Positions 52,967 to 62,091 are shown, numbered from the stretch's first letter. The stretch is 64,000 nucleotides of DNA from Moorena sp. SIOASIH (GCF_010671925.1 NZ_JAAHIH010000003.1:1054001-1118000), one strand, 5' to 3'. Translations and numbers: made by a program. The notes: generated from the letters alone by a model not told the origin.

Positions 52967-53083
52967 GTTAACGATTGAGTATGTTAAGAATTAAATCAAA
53001 TTACTTCCCTCAGTATAAAACGTGAGGTATAAGAGAGCTAGAGGGAGTCACAAAGTAAGAGACTGCCCAAGGAGGTGTCAGCT

Positions 53084-53179
53084 ATGATGGCAATATTATT
53101 AACAACTTTGTTCGTTTGCTGTCTGTTCGCCTTGACCTTAGTGTGCTCTTCTTTGTTTTACTACAAAACTAAACACTGA
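53084..53179 (+). CDS. 31-residue single-pass membrane peptide, candidate
   Basis: A short frame after a near-ideal Shine-Dalgarno (AAGGAGGTG, 8 bases before the ATG). It starts with two Met, has a hydrophobic core of about 24 residues (AILLTTLFVCCLFALTLVC and onward, three Cys) and ends FYYKTKH, giving an N-out/C-in positive tail. It is 117 bases after the ATPase stop on the same strand, so it may belong to the exporter operon. I do not recognise it; it matches none of the small photosystem or b6f subunits I know. Confidence 0.5.
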   Translation: MMAILLTTLFVCCLFALTLVCSSLFYYKTKH

Positions 53180-53184
53180 AAGCT

Positions 53185-54540
53185 CCGCCACAAAGCGAGC
53201 GGGGATGAAAGTGAATAGCGAGTTTAGTCGCCATGAAAGAAATTTCCAAGAGATTCCGGAATTTTACTCTAGGCGTTCTAGAATAAGGTAGAAGCAGTTA
53301 AGGTCGAAACTGATGATTATCTTAGAATTCAAGGCAAAAGGTAAAAAACATCAATACTCTGCGATCAATGAAGCTATTCGGACAGTTCAATTTATCCGTA
53401 ATAGCTGCCTCAGGTATTGGATGGACAATAAAGGAGTAAATAAATTTGACCTTAGCAAGTACAGTGCAGTTCTTGCCAAAAACTTCCCTTTTGCCAATGA
53501 ATTGAACTCTACTGCTCGGCAATCTAGTGCCGAGAGGGCATGGTCATCAATTGTTCGATTCTTTGACAACTGCAAAAAGAAAGTACCTGGAAAGAAAGGT
53601 TTCCCTAAGTTCCAGAAAAACTGCCGCTCAGTGGAGTATAAGCAGTCTGGCTGGAAGTTGTCTCCTGACAAGAAGTCAATCACGTTTAGTGACAAAAAGG
53701 GGATTGGAAAACTCAAACTTAAGGGTACGTGGGACTTATGGCGTTTCGATAAAAAACAGATTAAGCGGGTTCGGATAGTCCGTCGGGCTGATGGTTACTA
53801 TGTCCAGTTCTGTGTTTCAGTTGACATTAAAGAAGAACTAGAACCAACTGGTGTAGCCATTGGCTTAGACGTTGGACTAAAAGACTTCTATACTGATTCC
53901 GCTGGAAAAACTGAACCAAATCCCCGCTTTTACAGGACGGGAGAGAAGCGTCTTAAGTTCTATCAGCGCAGAGTTTCTAGAAAAAAGAAAGGCTCATCCA
54001 ATCGTAGAAAAGCAGTCAATAGACTAGGCAGACATCACCTTAAAATAAGTAGGCAACGTGAAGAGCACGCTAAGAGACTGGCGCGCTGCGTAATCCGGTC
54101 TAACGATCTGGTCGCCTATGAAGATTTAAGGGTTAAAAACTTAACGAAAAATCACTGTATTGCCAAGTCTATTAATGATGCAGGTTGGTATCAATTTAGA
54201 AAATGGATGGAACACTTTGGCACCAAGTTTGGAAAGGTAACAGTTGCAGTAAATCCTGCATATACCAGCCAAAACTGTTCTGACTGTGGCGAAGAAGTTA
54301 AAAAGTCCCTATCAACTAGAACTCACACTTGTAAATGTGGCTGCCAGTTAGATAGAGACCATAATGCCGCTATAAACATCCTTAAACGAGCTTTGAGTAC
54401 CGTGGGGCACACGGGAACTTGGATCATTGATCCGAACGCTTCAGGAGATCTGACCTCTACTGTTCTTGGCTCCGGCCAGGTTCAGCAAGTCGGGTCGTTG
54501 AGTGAAGAATCCCCGTCTCGCGATTAGGGGGGAGTGTCAA
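53185..54540 (+). mobile_element. TnpB-only (IS605 superfamily, IS1341-type) element
   Basis: Right end at 54540: GAATCCCCGTC, hairpin, GGGGGGAGTGTCAA, overlapping the 3' end of tnpB as in elements whose right-end RNA guides TnpB. The left end is not sharply defined; a GCTCCGCCAC...GAGCGGGG hairpin near 53181-53203 is the likely left structure. No tnpA is present. It splits an ABC exporter operon. Confidence 0.75.
53313..54527 (+). CDS. tnpB: RNA-guided endonuclease TnpB
   Basis: A 404-residue TnpB. N-terminal helix-turn-helix part: AIRTVQFIRNSCLRYWMD, SARQ-type STARQSSAERAWSSIVRF and GKKGFPKFQKN. RuvC residues are all kept: Asp186 in GLDVGLKDF, Glu270 in VAYEDLRVKNL and Asp349 in LDRDHNAAINIL. 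The zinc finger is CSDCGEE...CKCGC. The C-terminus (EESPSRD) is read from the element right end. Family knowledge: TnpB cuts DNA guided by a right-end RNA next to an element-specific motif, favouring element retention. It looks fully intact. Confidence 0.93.
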   Translation: MIILEFKAKGKKHQYSAINEAIRTVQFIRNSCLRYWMDNKGVNKFDLSKYSAVLAKNFPFANELNSTARQSSAERAWSSIVRFFDNCKKKVPGKKGFPKFQKNCRSVEYKQSGWKLSPDKKSITFSDKKGIGKLKLKGTWDLWRFDKKQIKRVRIVRRADGYYVQFCVSVDIKEELEPTGVAIGLDVGLKDFYTDSAGKTEPNPRFYRTGEKRLKFYQRRVSRKKKGSSNRRKAVNRLGRHHLKISRQREEHAKRLARCVIRSNDLVAYEDLRVKNLTKNHCIAKSINDAGWYQFRKWMEHFGTKFGKVTVAVNPAYTSQNCSDCGEEVKKSLSTRTHTCKCGCQLDRDHNAAINILKRALSTVGHTGTWIIDPNASGDLTSTVLGSGQVQQVGSLSEESPSRD

Positions 54541-54601
54541 AAAGAAGAGCAGCAGTTATAAAAAATCGAGCGTTGTTTAATAATGGAATGATTTGAAGAG
54601 T

Positions 54602-54644
54602 AGGTGCGACCCAAGGGGGAGTAAATCGCCCTTGGGTCGCACCT
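54602..54644. repeat. GGTGCGACCC hairpin, third copy
   Basis: 16-bp perfect arms (54602-54617 and 54629-54644) around an 11-base loop. The outer part AGGTGCGACCC is shared with 12363 and 47331, the inner stem AAGGG/CCCTT is new. Confidence 0.8.
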
Positions 54645-54697
54645 GTGGAATGAGCATCTTGCCTGTTCCTGATATTTTCGGTTGGTCTTAAACTTCC

Positions 54698-57064
54698 ATG
54701 AATTCCCTAGACCGTAAACTCTTACGTGACCTATGGCAATTGCGAGGTCAGGTAATAGCGATCACATTAGTAGTAGCCTGTGGCATTGCTAGCTTTGTCC
54801 TAGCCAGGAGTGCCTATAGCTCTTTGGGACTAACCCAAGACACATATTACAACCGCTACCATTTTGCCCAAGTTTTCGCTTCCCTCAAACGCGCCCCAGA
54901 AAGCCTCAAATCCCAAATTGGTGCTATTCCCGGTATTGCCCAAACCCAAACTCGGATTGTGGTTGATGTCACCCTTGATGTGCCTGGTTTAACAGAACCA
55001 GCTACAGGAAGACTGATCTCAATTCCTGAGCGTCGTATTTCCATACTCAATGACTTATTTATTCGTCAGGGTCGCTATATTGAACCAGGACGAGGAGATG
55101 AAGTACTCGTCAGTGAAGCTTTCGCCCAAGCCAATCAACTCAACTTGGGTGATACCATGGGTGCCATCATTAATGGACGTTGGGAAAAATTGCGAATAGT
55201 AGGAATTGCCCTATCACCAGAATACGTTTATGAAGTGCGAGGTGCTGGAGAAATCTTCCCAGATAATCGGCGATTTGGAGTGGTTTGGATAGGTCGAGAA
55301 GCCTTGGGTAAAGCCTTCGACCTTGATGGTGCCTTTAACGATGTCAGCCTTTCCTTAATTCCAGGGGCTCAAGAAAGGGAAATTATTAGCCGTTTGGATC
55401 GATTACTGGAACGCTACGGTGGTAATGGTGCTTATGGAAGGGAAGATCAGTTATCCCATCAAATTCTAGCAGATGAACTCAGCAGTTTGGAAGTCTCTGC
55501 TACCTTTATGCCTTCGATTTTTTTAGCGATCGCATCTTTCCTGTTGCATGTTGTCCTCTCTCGCCTAATCGGAACCCAACGGGAGCAAATTGCTGTGCTC
55601 AAAGCCTTTGGTTACAGTAACCTAACCATCGGTATCCATTATCTTAAATTTGTCCTTGCCATTGTCAGTGTAGGAGGTATCCTTGGCACCATGGTTGGTC
55701 TTGGGCTTGGCAATGGACTAACCCAAGCTTATGCTGAATTTTTTCGCTTTCCCCTACTACGCTATGACGTCAGCTCAGACTTAGTCGCCACCGCCATCTT
55801 AGTCAGCTTTACCGCAGCAGCAATTGGTGGACTAATGGCGGTACGTCGGGCAATTTCCCTTCCTCCAGCCCAAGCCATGCGTCCCGAACCCCCAGCTGAA
55901 TTCAAACCTACCATTATTGAACGACTAGGTCTACAGCAGTTTTTCTCCCCTGCCGGTCGTATTATCCTCCGTAATTTGGAACGCAAGCCCATCCAAGCCT
56001 TCCTATCCATTATGGGAATAGCTGTTGCTGTAGCAATTCTCCTGACTGGGTTGTACATCTCAGATGCACTGACATACCTGATGGATTTTCAATTCCGCCA
56101 AGTACAACGGGAAGATCTCACCATTATCTTTAATCAACCCCGTCCCGCACGTACCCGTTACGAAATTACTCACTTACCAGGAGTGATTCGTTCCGAACCA
56201 TTCCGCATCGTACCAGTACGTTTACGCTTTGACCATCATACCTATCGCAGTGCTTTAACTGGAATTGACCCAGCCGGAGAATTCCGCCGTCTGCTAGACA
56301 AGAATTCGTACACCGTGCATCTACAGCCAGACGGAGTTGTCATGACTACCAAACTAGCCGAAATCCTAGGTGTTACTCCTGGAAATACCCTAACCGTGGA
56401 AGTCCTGGAAGGAAGCCGTCCCGTGCGTCAAATTCCTGTAGTCGGCTTGGTAGATGAACTCCTCGGTGTCTCAGTATATATGGATATCGATGCCCTCAAC
56501 CGACTGATGCGAGAAGGACAAACTATTTCTGGTGCTTACCTTTCTGTTGATCCTCACCTTGCTAGTCAGCTTTACTATCGCCTCAAACGTCTACCCGCTA
56601 TTACCGGTATTACCACCCGTGAAGCTAGCCTGGAAAGCTTTGAGGAAATTAGTGCTAAACCTCTGCAAGTCTTTACAGCAGTACTAGTAATTTTTGCCTG
56701 CATTATTACCTTTAGCGTAGTCTACAACTCAGCACGGATTGCCCTATCAGAAAGAAGACGAGAATTAGCCAGTCTCAGGATTATGGGATTCACTCATGCT
56801 GAAATTGCCTTTATTCTCCTAGGTGAACAAGTTATTCTTACCCTACTTGCCCTTCCTATTGGTTTTGGACTCGGATACGGTTTAGCTGCTTTAATGTCTC
56901 TTGCCTATAATTCTGAACTTTACCGTTTTCCCTTAATTATTACTAAAGATACCTATGCTTTTACATTTGTTATCGTAATAGTAGCAGCATTATGTTCTGG
57001 GTTAATTATCCGTAGACAGCTGAATCGTCTGGACTTAATCGCTGTTTTGAAAACCAGGGAATAA
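54698..57064 (+). CDS. FtsX-type ABC permease with two FtsX domains
   Basis: A 788-residue permease. One N-terminal membrane helix (GQVIAITLVVACGIASFVLA), a large periplasmic region, then the first FtsX core (ATFMPSIFLAIASFLLHVVL and two more helices), a second membrane helix with ILRNLERKPIQAFLSIMGIAVA, a second periplasmic region and the second FtsX core (FTAVLVIFACIITFSVVYNS to LIIRRQLNRL). This ten-helix layout with the ATPase at 52256 and a membrane fusion partner at 57208 matches tripartite export systems. The MacB-like arrangement drives substrates across the outer membrane. Substrate unknown. Confidence 0.88.
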   Translation: MNSLDRKLLRDLWQLRGQVIAITLVVACGIASFVLARSAYSSLGLTQDTYYNRYHFAQVFASLKRAPESLKSQIGAIPGIAQTQTRIVVDVTLDVPGLTEPATGRLISIPERRISILNDLFIRQGRYIEPGRGDEVLVSEAFAQANQLNLGDTMGAIINGRWEKLRIVGIALSPEYVYEVRGAGEIFPDNRRFGVVWIGREALGKAFDLDGAFNDVSLSLIPGAQEREIISRLDRLLERYGGNGAYGREDQLSHQILADELSSLEVSATFMPSIFLAIASFLLHVVLSRLIGTQREQIAVLKAFGYSNLTIGIHYLKFVLAIVSVGGILGTMVGLGLGNGLTQAYAEFFRFPLLRYDVSSDLVATAILVSFTAAAIGGLMAVRRAISLPPAQAMRPEPPAEFKPTIIERLGLQQFFSPAGRIILRNLERKPIQAFLSIMGIAVAVAILLTGLYISDALTYLMDFQFRQVQREDLTIIFNQPRPARTRYEITHLPGVIRSEPFRIVPVRLRFDHHTYRSALTGIDPAGEFRRLLDKNSYTVHLQPDGVVMTTKLAEILGVTPGNTLTVEVLEGSRPVRQIPVVGLVDELLGVSVYMDIDALNRLMREGQTISGAYLSVDPHLASQLYYRLKRLPAITGITTREASLESFEEISAKPLQVFTAVLVIFACIITFSVVYNSARIALSERRRELASLRIMGFTHAEIAFILLGEQVILTLLALPIGFGLGYGLAALMSLAYNSELYRFPLIITKDTYAFTFVIVIVAALCSGLIIRRQLNRLDLIAVLKTRE

Positions 57065-57124
57065 GCATCAACATGGTGATAGTTAGTAAGCTATCAGTTA
57101 TCAGCTATCAGCTAATGCTTACAG

Positions 57125-57168
57125 TAGTAATTAAATAGTAGTAATTAAATAGTAGTAATTAAATAGTG
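57125..57168. repeat. 15-bp tandem repeat, three copies
   Basis: AGTAGTAATTAAATAGT-type units in the gap between permease and membrane fusion protein genes. Confidence 0.8.
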
Positions 57169-57207
57169 TTGCGATCGCACAATCAATTCCGCGATTTTAG
57201 ACATTCC

Positions 57208-58662
57208 ATGAAGCAGCTTCCTCAACGGCTAACTTACCTTATGGTTGGAGTTGGCATCATCACAGTAGTTGTCCTAGCATTTCGTCCTGCACCGATTCGG
57301 GTTGATCTAGCCGAAGTTAAACGCAGTAGTTTGCAAGTAACAGTGGATGGAGAGGGAAAGACCCGTATCCGCTCCCGCTTCGTAGTTTCAGCTCCTGTTG
57401 CCGGTCGGCTGGCGAGGATAAAACTAGATGAAGGAGATAAAATTAAACAAGGCGCAATCATTGCCCAAATTGACCGCCTTCCTCTAGATGCAGATGTCCG
57501 AGAAGCTCAAGCACGGCTAAGGCAATGGCAAGCAGAGCGTGATGGGGTAGCAACCAAGCGACCAAAACCACAAGCTTTATTCCAGGCTCAAGCCCGCATC
57601 CGGTCAGCAGCAGCCCAACAGCAAGAAGCTCAAGCTCGGGTCCAGCAAGCATTAGCAGCACTAGAGCAAGCAAAACGCGATCGCCAACGCTCCCAACAGT
57701 TATACATTGATGGCGCAATATCTCGTAAAGAGCTCGAAACAGCTCAATTGTTAGAAACTACCCGCCAGAGGGAATTAGAAGCAGCGCAACGGGAAGTGGA
57801 AAGTGTGGCCGCTGAAGTAGTAGCCGCCAAAGAAGCCCGTGCCATTCTCCAAGCCGAACAGCGAGACCCTGACTATTTACTTGATGTCTACAATGCTCGC
57901 ATTGCCAGTGTTAAAGCCGAACTTGCTAAGCTAGCCGATGAAGCAGCCCGTGCTGAAATTCACTCCCCAATTGATGGTTATGTCCTACGAGTCAATGAGG
58001 AAAGTGCTCGGTATGTACAAGCCGGAACCCCCCTGTTGGAACTAGGGAATCCTGCTGACCTAGAGATTGTCGTTGATTTGCTTTCTACTGATGCAGTCAA
58101 AGTCAAGCCAGGAGCAAAAATGCTCATTGAACATTGGGGAGGAGAGCGCACCCTAAACGCTCAGGTGAAATACGTCGAACCCTCAGCCTTTACCAAAATT
58201 TCAGCTCTTGGGGTAGAAGAACAGCGAGTGAATGCGATCGCTAATTTTGTAGATTCCCCAATTCCTTTAGGTGATGGCTACCGAGTAGAAACACGGATTG
58301 TAGTTTGGGAAAGCTCAGATGTGCTAGTCGTTCCCTTAAGTGCCATTTTCCGCTGCGACTCACAACAAAATAGCTCCCAGGACTCCATTGGAAAAAATAG
58401 GGATTATTTGTCCGTGTCTGTAGCAGGGGGAACACAGGGAAGTAACCAATTTTCAGATCATCAAGGGAGTATCCAGCGCTCCAACTTCCAGACCTGGTGT
58501 ACATTTTTGGTGGAAAACAACCAAGCGAAGAAACGTCAGATTATAATTAGTCAGCGCAGTAATCTTGAAGCAGTGGTTGAACAAGGACTTCGAGAAGGAG
58601 AAATAGTCATCTTGCATCCCAATGAGCAAATTCAGGAAGGAAAACAAGTTGCACCCCGTTAA
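57208..58662 (+). CDS. HlyD/DevB-type membrane fusion protein
   Basis: 484 residues from the Met of MKQLPQRLTYLMVGVGIIT; an upstream start at 57166 adds 14 residues without family support. One N-terminal membrane helix, first half of the lipoyl domain (VVSAPVAGRLARIKLDEGDKI), a long helical hairpin rich in Ala, Gln and Arg (residues 85-235), second lipoyl half (ARAEIHSPIDGYVLRVN), then beta-barrel and membrane-proximal parts. It bridges the inner-membrane permease and an outer-membrane TolC-type channel. A polar Ser/Gln-rich insertion of about 50 residues (QQNSSQDS...IQRSN) interrupts the last domain and is unusual. Confidence 0.88.
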   Translation: MKQLPQRLTYLMVGVGIITVVVLAFRPAPIRVDLAEVKRSSLQVTVDGEGKTRIRSRFVVSAPVAGRLARIKLDEGDKIKQGAIIAQIDRLPLDADVREAQARLRQWQAERDGVATKRPKPQALFQAQARIRSAAAQQQEAQARVQQALAALEQAKRDRQRSQQLYIDGAISRKELETAQLLETTRQRELEAAQREVESVAAEVVAAKEARAILQAEQRDPDYLLDVYNARIASVKAELAKLADEAARAEIHSPIDGYVLRVNEESARYVQAGTPLLELGNPADLEIVVDLLSTDAVKVKPGAKMLIEHWGGERTLNAQVKYVEPSAFTKISALGVEEQRVNAIANFVDSPIPLGDGYRVETRIVVWESSDVLVVPLSAIFRCDSQQNSSQDSIGKNRDYLSVSVAGGTQGSNQFSDHQGSIQRSNFQTWCTFLVENNQAKKRQIIISQRSNLEAVVEQGLREGEIVILHPNEQIQEGKQVAPR

Positions 58663-59073
58663 CTACCTATCCGTTGACTAGCCATAGTAGATAGTTGAAA
58701 TTTTTATAGTTTACATTGATACCAAAAGCGATGGGCGTTGCTGAATTCAGGTATAATCTTAAACTAGCAAAATTAGCGTAGGCTAAATCAAAAATCAATC
58801 AGCAACGCCGGAAATATTATAAGTTAATCAACATTTACATTTAACTGGCATATTTTTTCTTCAGCGCTCTTCGTTAACCTACCCTACGGGAACGCCAAAG
58901 GCGAACAACCTTTTTGAATTAAGAATTAAGAATTAAGAATGTAGAATTTGGAATTCTACATTCTTAATTCTTAATTCTGCATTCTGACAGACAACCTTAA
59001 ACCTTCAACCTTAAACCTTTAACCTTTAACCTTCAACCTTGGCCTTTGGCCACGCTACGCGAACAACCGTTAG
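58663..59073. other. Intergenic region of heptamers and dispersed repeats
   Basis: Contains AGAATTA heptamers and their inverse (58917-58987) forming a long hairpin, then AACCTTA/AACCTTC heptamers (58991-59038), and an inverted GTTCGCGTAGCGTGGCC repeat with GGCCTTTGGCC (59040-59066). No gene. Confidence 0.7.
58917..58987. repeat. Inverted heptamer hairpin (AGAATTA / TAATTCT)
   Basis: Three AGAATTA units, AGAATGTAGAATT, then the complementary AATTCTACATTCT and TAATTCT units. Confidence 0.8.
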
Positions 59074-59475
59074 TTACAATTTCTCCAGGTAACTCAACAG
59101 GTCTGCCATATCTCTAGTCTGAGGTTGAAACTTAGGCATTGGTGGTGTTCTACCACTGATCACTTGCTGAATCAGGCTGACGTCAGACTTTCTCTTAGAG
59201 ATACTCAGTAGACTCGGCCCTACATTGCCATCCCCTTTGGCTCCATGACACCCAGCACAGTTGATTTGAAAAATAGCATTACCTCGGACTGGATCACCGT
59301 TCAGGGACAAAACCTTTTGTACATAAGGATCGGAATCCTGCATCATGGGAATTCCGATCAGGCTAAGACTTATAGCAAGCAAAGCGACTAGTACTATCAA
59401 GGTGACTCGCCGCACTAGAACTCTAGGTTGGACAAGCTGGTTTTCCAATGGGTCTCCTGTCAAGTTGACTATCAA
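59074..59475 (-). CDS. Membrane-anchored c-type cytochrome (cytochrome cM-like)
   Basis: A 133-residue monoheme cytochrome. An N-terminal uncleaved-looking helix (VTLIVLVALLAISLSLIGIPM) is followed by the heme motif CAGCHGAKGDG (CxxCH) after GNAIFQIN, and MPKFQPQTRDMADLLSYL supplies the distal Met. Size, the anchor and the position beside petG fit cyanobacterial cytochrome cM-type proteins, which take electrons near the cytochrome b6f or terminal oxidase level; exact partner is inference. It is divergent from petG. Confidence 0.8.
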   Translation of the reverse strand: MIVNLTGDPLENQLVQPRVLVRRVTLIVLVALLAISLSLIGIPMMQDSDPYVQKVLSLNGDPVRGNAIFQINCAGCHGAKGDGNVGPSLLSISKRKSDVSLIQQVISGRTPPMPKFQPQTRDMADLLSYLEKL

Positions 59476-60022
59476 TAAAGCGCTTGTAATCTCGATAAAA
59501 CTGAACCATTGATTAAGTTGTGTTAAGCAATGATAAGTAAATACTTAGACTAAGTATTATTTTTGTTTATAAACATAGTTTAAAATTTATGGAGTCATTA
59601 ATCAAGATCTTGTGTTGTATTTGTATTATATGCTACACTATGCCTCCCTCTATATACCTGATACTAAGGGAATAGATCTAAGGTATACATTTTAGTATAT
59701 AAGCTGGGATATAGGAAAAAGTACTCAAGTCAAGTCAGGGCTTAGGTCATTAGGTCAGAGCCTCCTGAGTGTTATAGCACTACGCATTTAGATTCGGAGC
59801 ATTTAGATTAGGACATTCCTAAACGCCGAAACTTAGTCATAGCTTACTTCTGACTTCTGACTTCTGACTTCTGACGCTAAGCGTAGCGCTATACTGAGCA
59901 ATCTCAACCCATGGAACTCAGGATGGTTGATAAATTAGTGTTTGACGACCAGCAGCAGCCTAAGGTTGATCAGACCTAGTAATATGAGAAACAGGTAAAA
60001 AAACTTAATTAGGAGACTTAGT
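59476..60022. other. Intergenic region between cytochrome c and petG
   Basis: About 550 bases, with an AT-rich first part and the 117-bp MITE-like element at 59775-59891. It should hold the promoters of both divergent genes. No other gene seen. Confidence 0.5.
59775..59891. mobile_element. 117-bp MITE-like element, second copy
   Basis: Ends TAGCACTACGC and GCGTAGCGCTA, flanked by TA, as in 44356-44457. Inside: TTAGGACATT shared with the other copy, and a different heptamer array (ACTTCTG, four units). It lies in the petG upstream region. Confidence 0.8.
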
Positions 60023-60136
60023 GTGGTAGAACCGTTGCTTGTTGGGATTGTCCTTGGCTTAATACCTGTTACTCTATTGGGGTTATTTTTTGCTGCCTAT
60101 ATGCAATACCAACGGGGTAACCAACTTGGGGGTTAG
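60023..60136 (+). CDS. petG: Cytochrome b6f complex subunit 5, PetG
   Basis: A 37-residue single-helix protein with the PetG sequence pattern: GTG start, then VEPLLVGIVLGLIPVTLLG, LFFAAYMQYQRGN and a short tail. AGGAG lies 7 bases before the start. PetG is one of the small subunits needed for assembly and stability of the thylakoid cytochrome b6f complex, linking photosystem II and I. The frame is too short for usual gene-length cut-offs. It proves the photosynthetic, cyanobacterial origin of the DNA. Confidence 0.95.
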   Translation: MVEPLLVGIVLGLIPVTLLGLFFAAYMQYQRGNQLGG

Positions 60137-60171
60137 TTTTTCCTTCCGATGACCTGAGCTAAACCCCTGAC

Positions 60172-60711
60172 CTAAACCAATGGGCAATAGAAGGTCAAGG
60201 CAGTATTGCCATAGACCTTCTGGCGACAAATTTCTAAATTGGGGATTGGTTGTGGTTGCCAGTAGTTAGAGCTATGCTCAACAGCTAACTCACCATGGCT
60301 GTCGAGGAGGTGGTATTGAGCGATCACATCTAACACTGGCTGGTACAAATCACTAGCGTAGGGGGGGTCAAAATAAATGTGGTCAAACTGCTGAGGAGCC
60401 AAGGTTTTCAATCGCCTGACCACATCCCCCTGCAACACCCGAAATTCTTGCTGCGCCTGAGCCATCTGTTGCCAGTTTTGACGAATGATTGAACAAGCTT
60501 TTGCCCATTTGTCAATTCCTACCACCAAAGCAGCTCCCCGACACAGAGCCTCAGCACCCATTGAACCACTACCAGCACATAAATCCAGCCATCGGCAATT
60601 CTCTACACTACCTTGCCAAATATTAAATACTGCCTCCCGCACCCGTGCTGGTGTCGGGCGGGTAATTTGTCCTGGCAAAGTTTTCAGTTGGCGATTGCCG
60701 TAAATTCTCAT
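60172..60711 (-). CDS. rsmD: 16S rRNA (guanine966-N2)-methyltransferase RsmD
   Basis: A 179-residue methyltransferase: RIYGNRQLKTLPGQITRPTP at the start, RVREAVFNIWQ, SAM-binding LDLCAGSGSMGAEAL, and the catalytic DPPY in HIYFDPPYASDLY. It methylates G966 of 16S rRNA during 30S assembly. It is convergent with petG (36 bases apart) and reads in the same direction as hisH upstream with about 70 bases between, so those two may form a transcript. Confidence 0.93.
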   Translation of the reverse strand: MRIYGNRQLKTLPGQITRPTPARVREAVFNIWQGSVENCRWLDLCAGSGSMGAEALCRGAALVVGIDKWAKACSIIRQNWQQMAQAQQEFRVLQGDVVRRLKTLAPQQFDHIYFDPPYASDLYQPVLDVIAQYHLLDSHGELAVEHSSNYWQPQPIPNLEICRQKVYGNTALTFYCPLV

Positions 60712-60784
60712 CCAAAAACAGGACAGTCGGGAGCCTGCTGATTACATCAGTAGTAGTAGCAGAATTTTAAAAGAAGAAGAATTT

Positions 60785-61441
60785 TCAGGCTTTGGTCACA
60801 AGTGTACGATCATGGCAGTAACCCTTGACCTGAGCCACGAAATTAGACAAAATTTGCAGTCCTGTAGTAGAAGACTTTTCCGGGTGAAACTGTACTGCTA
60901 CGACATTATTGTAAGCGATCGCAGCCGTCACGGTTTGACTCCCATGAGTAGTAGTTGCGGCTATAATCATAGGGTCAACTGGGTCCACATAATAAGAATG
61001 GACAAAATAGACTCTGGGATTGCCCGATAAATGCTGCCAAAGGGGACAATCCGGTTGAGTAAACTCTAGCTGGTTCCAACCCATATGGGGAATCGTAATA
61101 CTCGGTTCTCGACGAAAGCGGCGCACCGTGCCAGGCACTATGCCTAATCCAGGTTCTGTGCCTTCTTCACTTGCCTCAAACAGAATTTGTAAACCTAGAC
61201 AAATACCTAAAAAGGGTTTACCGCTGGCAATGGCTTGTTTAATCGGTTGCTCCAGGTTACGCGATCGCAAATGTTGTATCGCTGGGTCAAACGCCCCCAC
61301 TCCCGGTAGTACCACCGCATCCGCCTGTTCTATATCTGCTGGTAAATCTGTCACTAAGGTAGTTGCACCAGCTTTCTGTAACCCCTTACAGGCAGAGTGC
61401 AGGTTCCCCATGTCGTAGTCTACAACCGCAATTACTGGCAT
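60785..61441 (-). CDS. hisH: Imidazole glycerol phosphate synthase glutaminase subunit HisH
   Basis: A 218-residue class I glutamine amidotransferase. VVDYDMGNLHSACKGLQKAG and VLPGVGAFDPA are HisH hallmarks; the catalytic Cys is in GICLGLQILF and the His-x-Glu pair is in VQFHPEKSS. It releases ammonia from glutamine for HisF in histidine biosynthesis, feeding also AICAR to purine synthesis. hisF is not adjacent, as is usual in cyanobacteria. Start ATG at 61441. Confidence 0.95.
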   Translation of the reverse strand: MPVIAVVDYDMGNLHSACKGLQKAGATTLVTDLPADIEQADAVVLPGVGAFDPAIQHLRSRNLEQPIKQAIASGKPFLGICLGLQILFEASEEGTEPGLGIVPGTVRRFRREPSITIPHMGWNQLEFTQPDCPLWQHLSGNPRVYFVHSYYVDPVDPMIIAATTTHGSQTVTAAIAYNNVVAVQFHPEKSSTTGLQILSNFVAQVKGYCHDRTLVTKA

Positions 61442-61502
61442 TAACCTGCTTTCCCTTACATTGAACTATTGAAGTTATTTTTATTCTAATTGGTTATCTT
61501 GG

Positions 61503-62012
61503 ATGAACAAAAAAATCCTCCTGACATCCTTTCAAACCTGGCTACCGGATCAGGTATCTAACTCCTCTGATGATTTATTAGGAAAAATTGCTCAAATCAC
61601 TGATTTCTCTGCTTCCCTGACTTTTCTAAGACAGTTGCCCGTCGATATTGCCCAAGCTAGTGCTCAGGTAATTGCCAAAATTGATCAAATACAACCCGAT
61701 GGGATTATTTGTTGTGGCATGGCTAGTAAGCGGGAAAAATTAACCGTGGAATCCTGTGCTACTCGTGAAGATGCCTGCCTTCAAACCCCAGTGAACTTAG
61801 AGCAACTAGTAGCTGCCTTGAGTGGATGTGAGATTAGCGATGATGCTGGTAAATTTGTCTGCGAAGGACTCTATTACGAAGTGTTGAAGTATCTTGGAGA
61901 ACATCACCTCAATACTTCTTGTATCTTTGTTCATGTGCCTGTGCTGAATCGAGACAATTTGCCTAGTATCTTGGCTGATTTTAGAATAATTTTGGAACGA
62001 ATGGCACGATAG
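61503..62012 (+). CDS. Peptidase C15 (pyroglutamyl-peptidase I-like)
   Basis: A 169-residue protein of the C15 fold: LLTSFQTWLPDQVSNSS (the family G-F-x-P-F start is altered), GIICCGMASKREKLTVES for the Glu region, DDAGKFVCEGLYYEVLKYL with the nucleophile Cys, and CIFVHVPVL with the catalytic His. It is shorter than classical Pcp (about 200-215 residues) and lacks the exact G-x-x-P-F motif, so cleavage of N-terminal pyroglutamate is plausible but not certain. It diverges from hisH with 60 bases between them. Confidence 0.75.
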   Translation: MNKKILLTSFQTWLPDQVSNSSDDLLGKIAQITDFSASLTFLRQLPVDIAQASAQVIAKIDQIQPDGIICCGMASKREKLTVESCATREDACLQTPVNLEQLVAALSGCEISDDAGKFVCEGLYYEVLKYLGEHHLNTSCIFVHVPVLNRDNLPSILADFRIILERMAR

Positions 62013-62091
62013 ACTTCCCCGGAGTTGCCAGTAACTTCGGATCGGGTAACTTCCGATCAGCACAGAATAATTGAGAAAAACATTATCACGA

